From Piezodorus guildinii (taxonomy: Eukaryota > Arthropoda > Insecta > Hemiptera > Pentatomidae): a stretch of DNA of 64,000 bases. The DNA lies in assembly GCA_023052935.1 (NCBI GenBank), contig CM041295.1, forward strand, positions 169,066,366 through 169,130,365. Reading direction: 5' to 3'. Both the position numbers and the translations under genes were made by a program. Position 1 is the stretch's first letter, and each line of letters begins with the position of its first letter. The notes under the pieces were generated by a model, which worked only from the letters and a program-made list of their open reading frames with translations, had not been told where the DNA came from and ran no database searches. Of the stretch, positions 58,795 through 64,000 are shown piece after piece.

Positions 58795-59330
58795 TGTCAG
58801 TCCCACGAGGAGGCTAGTGCACCCAGAGATGGTTGATCTGAAACTAAATTGTACTAAATCCCCCCAAAAAAGCCTTGGATATTTACAGAATTTAGCGTAA
58901 CCGAATGTAAAAGGATTTTCAATTTTGGATATTGTAGTTAGGTATGGTGATGAGGGATGGTGGAGCAGAAGATCCCATCCAAGGCTCAATAATTTATTCT
59001 GAGTGACCAATGAAGTGTTAGGCCTAGCGTTGTCTTGGTGGAACACAAAAACCTTCTGATTTAACAGTTCTGGGCTTTTAATTTTAATTGGTTGATACAA
59101 TTTTGTTAATTGTATGCAGTACAGAGTTGAATCAATTTTTGTTCTGATGACAATAGCTCTTTGAGAATAGCACCCTTGAAATCTCACCTTATGGAAAGCA
59201 TTATCTTCTTTGGATGCAATCCAGGTTTTGACATTCTTCTAGGAACCACACTACTAGGTCCCCAAGATTTTCTAGGACTACATTATCGTAAAATATTGAT
59301 TTCTCATCTCATGTTACCAAGTCTGCACTA
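58795..59330 (-). pseudogene. Mariner transposase C-terminal fossil
   Basis: On the minus strand, VRFQGCYSQRAIVIRTKIDS, then FVFHQDNARPNTSLVTQNKL (the block with the second catalytic Asp; mariner has VFHQDNARPHTS), then LGWDLLLHHPSSPYL, a decayed HPPYSPDL block. Upstream WIASKEDNAFHK and a further broken N-terminal part can be followed to about 59330. No terminal repeats were found. It is unrelated in position to the 1500-2426 copy. Confidence 0.8.
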
Positions 59331-59344
59331 GGCATCAGAGGTCG

Positions 59345-60155
59345 CATAGAAAAAATATTTTATATTCTGAAGCTCCAAGATCCAGCTGTAACCAACCAGT
59401 TCAAGAGCGACAAGGCATTGCAGAAAATACACTTTGGACGAGGTTCGGTGGAAGAGGATTGAGATGCTTGCTATAAACACTTGGACGGAACAGCAGATAC
59501 AATCCTTGAACCAACTGAGAAGGATTGTCGCTCCATGTGGTTCAAAATCTCTCAGAAGCTTATACAAATGGTGCGGCTGACTATATACATACAGGCAGGG
59601 CATTCTATATTTAGTAGGTGTGCAACTCTTGGTGTATGCAGACGATGCTGAATTATTAGGCTTATATGCAATCAGGGAGGCATTTCTAGCACTGGTGGGG
59701 CCAGCTAAGATACTAGGTCTAAAGTTAATCAGACCAAAATCAAGTACTTGATTATGGGGGAGATGCCTGTGCACAATTAAATGGTGGAATTTGGTGCTTA
59801 TAAAAATTTTAACAGGTCACAAATTTTTTATATTTAGGCTCAGTTAATTTCAGTTAACCAGTTAGGCCTACGGAAATAACTAAGCGGTCATATCCTTTCC
59901 CTTCAGACCAAGATTCGCCTTGACAGGGTATGTGGCAGGTATGAGTGAAGAAAAACTACCGAGAAAACTTCCCAAAGACCGTCTCTACTGACAAGAAGAA
60001 GAAAGCCGAGGTGTAGATGGGAGGAGGGAGTTTCTGCTGATGCTCGGAGCATCCTGGGGGTGCACAGCTGGATGGCAGCTGCACAAAACCGTGAGGGATA
60101 GTGGAATTTGCTGGCGGAGGCGTGGACCCGACAACGGATTGTAGTGCCGAATTAA
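59345..60155 (+). pseudogene. RTE-clade LINE fossil
   Basis: In broken frames one reads LLVYADDAELLGL with the RT catalytic pair (59637), IREAFLALVGPAKILGLKVN, and near the end CRWEEGVSADARSILGVHSW followed by AAAQNREG and WNLLAEAW, the C-terminal pattern of RTE elements. It ends in a short TAA/AAT repeat near 60155. Stops and gaps throughout make it old. Confidence 0.75.
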
Positions 60156-60425
60156 TAATAATAATAGTATCTTATATGTTGTTCTTTATATTTGATTTGG
60201 AGTGGCTCCTTTGATATGTGTACAACTTTATGTAGAATTATACTTTATTTATTAACAAAAATAATAATTACATCTTTAATAAGCTTGATATCTAAATTGA
60301 ATATTATGAATTAGATCTTTACACACATTAGAAATTATATAAGTTCTTTCAATAAACTTCTTCCATCTGTACAATGTATACATATTTATAAATTGTTTAT
60401 TTTACACAATTATTTTTTTTAAAAA

Positions 60426-61473
60426 TCAACCTAGTTCAGATAGTACTGCATTCAAATCTTCTTGCAAAGCTAAAGACATCTCCTTCTGCCGATTTACATC
60501 ATCTTGTCTTCTGTCTATGTTTACTTTAAGTAAATAATTACCCTTTTTTGCTCTTGTCACTAATGTTTCATATGATTTAATACGTCTATTCAAATTCTTT
60601 ATTTTGTCTTGTGCACTTGCCGTTTCAGGTAAATCACCTTCACTATCTTCTTGGTCAGATTGTTCTTCACTTTCCGTCTCAGTTTCCTGAAATTAAGGTG
60701 TTTGAATAATATTTTAGGTCATTAAGAGTTGACTTAAAATATATGATTATTATTCAATACATGAAAGTAATTAGAAAAAAAAAATTATGGCATTGCTTTT
60801 ATGTGCTACTTAAACTGTATAATTCTGATTGTCTAAATATTTTTTTTGTTAGAAATGCTGTTTTTGTTTTTTATTAGAAATGGATATTTAGTTAGGATGA
60901 ATCATGTTTACCTCAGCTTCTTCGTCTTCTTCTTCCTCCACTTCTTCTTCTTCTTCCTCTCCGTTACTTTCATCATCTACTTCCTTCATGATGTTAGCCA
61001 TTTTTTCAACTTCATTTTGTAATAGTTTGTATTTTCTTTTTTCATCTTTTAAGACATGATGTAGTCTTGATAATTGAGACTTTAATGTTCTTTTTTCATT
61101 GTTAGTAGTGATTCTCTTTTCTTTTAATGATTTAAGTTTTTGAGTTAGCAGTCTTAGCTCTCGTTCTTCTTGCGTCACTGCCTTCATTTCATTTGATTCT
61201 TCTGGCTCATCCTCTAAAAAATAAAAGTCAATTTAATCTTTTTTAAATACAAATTTCTGTAAATGTAAAAATTATAATTTTTATTTGAGTTAATAATCAG
61301 AGATGATGTAAATGTCAGCCATTATTAAACATTTATATTATATATAACAACTCTCAATAATCAAAAGATAGTTTTTACAATGTTTCAGCAAAATGGTGTT
61401 TTTCATATTCTAAATTTGTATTAACAAATATTCCTACACAGGATATTTTACCTAAAATGGTAGGTATTTCCAT

Positions 61474-61518
<45 letters not shown>

Positions 61519-63030
61519 TTAATTTATATATCTTTGAGTTTCAGTTTTAATTTATTACCCTCAGATTCAGTTTCTGAAGCAGTGTCTGATTCTATCCGTT
61601 CATTGCTTGGCATGATTTTCTTAGAGCTTGTGCTGTTGGTTAGAGACATTTTTTTCGTTGAAGGCTGCTTTGTGATAGGTGTGTAATTCCCCTTAGATTT
61701 GAGTTCTATTTCAAGCTGAGAATTTTTAAGCCATGCACTTTCCAGCTTAGCTCTTGTTAAGTCGAGTTCTTCTGCTGTCTTGTGATATTTCTCCTCCATT
61801 TCTTTAGTCATTCTTGTTGCTTCAGCAGCTTCTTCTTTTAATTTATTTATAAGCTGAAACACCAGTATTCAAATTAATAAAATTTAATATTAATATTAAC
61901 GTATTTTATCATAATTTGTTTAACGTTTCCAACGATTGAAAGTATTTACATAATTAGATAAAATTAATCAAAATCTATTTTTTTCTTTTTTAATGAGAAG
62001 AAAATACTCAGTAGTAGCACTTTTATTGAATTTATTTAAGTCAGTAGATCTCGAGGTCACCGTATTTTCAACTGTCTTGGAGGATTATTAGGAAAAATGG
62101 ATGTGAAAGGTTGCAGACAAGTGGGTTTAGATGGACTGGTAGTTGGGAGTGAAAGGAGGTATATCTACTTAGGGCTAAATTTGCAACTATTGAGGTATTC
62201 AAGTCTTTTTGGATTATTTTATTTGTAACAAATTAAGGAGTATTTAGGATCTTTCGGAGGATTTTGGATTGCAAGGATTAGATGTGGGAGGAATTAGATG
62301 GTTTGATGGAATACCCCTAGTTCAATGCCATACGCCCAAATCGACCTAATAATGGTAATTTATATTAGTTTTTGTAGTAAGTGGGAAGTTTTGAGCGTTT
62401 TTGAAGTAAATGTTATTATAAAAGGTATCTGCGAGCTGTTTCTTGTCACTTCAGTCTAGTGTGAGTCATTCATATTAAGTGTCGTAATGATGGAGTTCTT
62501 CATCATATTAAGCTTCAGTATTCCATTATAGGTTAAAAAATATTTAGTCTTTTACCAGGTTTTCAATTAATTTAAATTAAATTAAATTTCAATTACTAAA
62601 TAATTTGAATAATTTTCATGTATTTATAAACTGAATTTAACAACTTATTTCCAAAGCAATTGTTTTTTGATTAAATGACTTTTCTGTATGATTAAGTGAA
62701 AGTGTTAAGATCGTACTTTGTCATCTTCTGCAGTTCTTGTTTTAGCTACATCTCCTTTTTCTAGCATTATTTTCTTTTCTAACTTTTCCTTTTCCAATTC
62801 GGCTTCTAAATTAGCAAGTCTGGCCAGTATTCGTTTGTTTTCTCTTTCAAGCGCTTCCTTGTTTCGTAACTCAAGGGCTAGCATTTGTTTTGTGGATTGA
62901 AGATCATCCCGAACTTTATCAATGTCGTCAAGTTCATCTGGTTCCGATGCAACAGCCACGACATCAGCTACTGAAGCCGACTTCGTTATCAGTTCCTCAA
63001 TTGTCATTTGCCTTCGGAATTTTCGGAGAC
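60426..63030 (-). CDS. Acidic coiled-coil protein, last four coding exons (unrecognised gene)
   Basis: Exons on the minus strand: 62717-63030, 61559-61853, 60912-61213, 60426-60686 (stop TGA). All introns are GT-AG and all phases agree. Exon 1 here (104 codons) starts LRKFRRQMTIEELITKSASV and leads into a heptad coiled coil (LQSTKQMLALELRNKEALER). Exon 2 continues the coil (INKLKEEAAEATRMTKEMEE) and then a Ser/Thr-rich stretch. Exon 3 has a basic coil (LRLLTQKLKSLKEKRITTNN) followed by a run of more than 20 mostly Glu/Asp residues. Exon 4 is acidic, then a last coil ends in ALQEDLNAVLSELG. There are no membrane segments or enzymatic motifs. The first exon here begins inside a codon, so the N-terminus lies beyond 63030, probably outside the window. 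I do not recognise the family; the alternating coil and acidic layout suggests a scaffold or cytoskeletal role, but this is a guess. Confidence 0.8.
61478..61520. repeat. (CA)n/(TA)n microsatellite
   Basis: A short CA array followed by TA, in the intron between the second and third listed exons of the coiled-coil gene, just beyond the donor at 61558. Confidence 0.95.
62040..62430 (-). pseudogene. Decayed Jockey LINE C-terminal fragment in an intron
   Basis: The plus-strand block TAGATCTCGAGGTCACCG... lines up with AGAGGTCTCGAGGCCACTG at 41439 of the full Jockey copy. Reading on the minus strand gives parts like YGIELG, IQNPPKDPKYS and PRDLL. It is old and broken, with no target-site duplication found. 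Confidence 0.6.
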
Positions 63031-63364
63031 CTGGAAATTTAATAGAAACTAGTTTTAAGGACATGGATAAATTTTCGCTAACGTAGTTAATGTGTATATC
63101 GAGAGAGAAAATACTTTATTTATAAAGCAGTACTGCCCAACTACATTGGGTTTGCCTAAAACACAGCATACTATAATTTCCTTAGAAATATTTGTTTAAA
63201 ATAATTGTAATAATAAGCATAGCATTATTATAACTATTGCTTTCTTTTTTAAAGTATTTCATTTTGATCTCTATATTAGTTATATCACTGTTATGTATTT
63301 TTTTCATACTTACAAAAAATAAGAAAAACATAATCTTAGCACATTAATCTTAACATATTTAACA

Positions 63365-63760
63365 CATATACATGCCTCTTATCGAATACCATTCATGTGG
63401 TGGTGGATAATACCTAGGGAGTCCAATATAATATTATCCGCCATCTTCGCCATATCTCCAATATCAAGACCGAGATCCTCCGAAACAAAGGCCCTCCACT
63501 TAGAAGTCTACCTCCCCGGAGCCCTCGCGTAACTTCTCCTTAAGAAAAGGGATGCACTTATAAATTTCCTTATTTTCCCTTTTCACCTTATCCGCCAGAT
63601 TTAGGTCATTACTCTCTTGTCTTATGGTAGGATCCAAAATGAATACGGACTTTTCGGTCTCATGGAACGCCACGATATCAGTATATCGCTTGGATTTATC
63701 CGAATCTATACAATACAATAAACCTAATAATAGCAGGCAAAGTTTCTCTATTTGAGGAGC
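63365..63760 (-). pseudogene. RLE-type LINE endonuclease fragment
   Basis: The 72-codon minus frame at 63500-63718 reads SKRYTDIVAFHETEKSVFIL, DPTIRQESNDLNLADKVKRE and IYKCIPFLKEKLREG. This resembles the restriction-enzyme-like endonuclease end of R2/R4-type LINEs (PDI...LDPTIRFE...K..IY...IP). The next 130 bp, in a shifted frame, gives IGDMAKMADNI and IIHHHM, similar to the tail of those proteins. P of the usual PD motif is replaced by T. The rest of the element is not seen. Confidence 0.6.
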
Positions 63761-64000
63761 CTCATCAATTCACACTTGACTCGGTGGTGACGGCGTGTTA
63801 TGAGAGGAGGGAGTTGTTGGAACATTTTCCCAGCACGTATGCTGGAGTTTCAGGCTCTCTGTTGGATTTGAGACAGAGGGACACATCTCTACTTTGTCCG
63901 CTGACACCTGGGACTCTACGCAGGGGTGCATAATTGATGTTGAGCTTTAATGTGCTAGTCCGTAAAAATAATTTGAGGAGGAGAAGTGGTTGGTGGTACT
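63761..64000. other. Unassigned higher-GC segment at the window edge
   Basis: More balanced base composition than the neighbours (GGAACATTTTCCCAGCACGT, GACAGAGGGACACATCTCTA). It may be more of the transposon at 63365-63760, but no protein block was recognised. Confidence 0.3.

Noticed and set aside
59328..59774. 148-aa minus-strand ORF
   Set aside because: It is antisense to the RTE fossil that shows YADD and C-terminal blocks on the plus strand.

Overview
The window is AT-rich eukaryotic nuclear DNA, almost certainly from an insect or other arthropod. It has short GT-AG exons in long introns and few genes. Most of it is transposable elements of insect type: CR1/L2-like, Jockey, R1 and RTE LINEs, Ty3/gypsy elements including a CsRn1-type one, mariner and Tc1, plus Penelope-like hammerhead fragments. 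No species is claimed.

Host genes, left to right: (1) the last coding exon of UQCR11 (complex III subunit 10; 1072-1201, +), with a possible 3'-UTR exon near 2961; (2) an intact single-exon homologue of human C14orf119 (22179-22562, +); (3) a complete six-exon ETFA gene for the electron transfer flavoprotein alpha subunit (51076-56681, +; 332 aa by my exon sum); (4) the last four coding exons of an acidic coiled-coil protein I do not recognise (60426-63030, -). ETFA and UQCR11 both act in mitochondrial electron transfer, but nothing suggests they are co-regulated.

Mobile DNA, region by region. 1.5-7 kb: an internally deleted mariner with intact ends, a Tc1-type MITE, a Tc1 fossil and two inverted-repeat relics with hammerhead-ribozyme-like cores. 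7.2-22 kb: a nest. A CR1/L2-like LINE (PHD finger plus FP25-like ORF1, then EN and RT) is split by a gypsy element (9514-12919) and an RTE fragment (13953-14624). A second CR1-like LINE follows, whose 3' UTR is split by another gypsy element (17925-21745; perfect 5-bp TSD). That element shows a 16-nt complementarity between LTR and primer-binding site that points to self-priming. 27.1-36.2 kb: a 9-kb palindromic, foldback-like element. Its arms are arrays of a 109-bp satellite, about 63 units in one arm and about 9 in the other. It ends in unique inverted repeats and a 21-bp minisatellite. 36.3-39.5 kb: two R1-clade LINE copies bordered by (ACAY)n/(AC)n microsatellites, the first fused to a 5S rRNA fragment. 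41.1-45.8 kb: a near full-length Jockey LINE with a 13-bp TSD. 48.8-50.8 kb: a CsRn1-type LTR element with gag and protease but no RT, RNase H or integrase, and a tRNA-Trp primer-binding site. ETFA introns 3 and 5 hold a hammerhead-type motif, a reversed CR1 LINE 3' end and a very long hairpin. 58.8-60.2 kb: mariner and RTE fossils. The right edge carries an RLE-type LINE endonuclease fragment.

The best candidates for something undescribed are the satellite-armed foldback element and the self-priming short-LTR gypsy element. The hammerhead-like inverted repeats and the 5S-R1 chimera come next. All calls come from reading the sequence; no search or folding was run.
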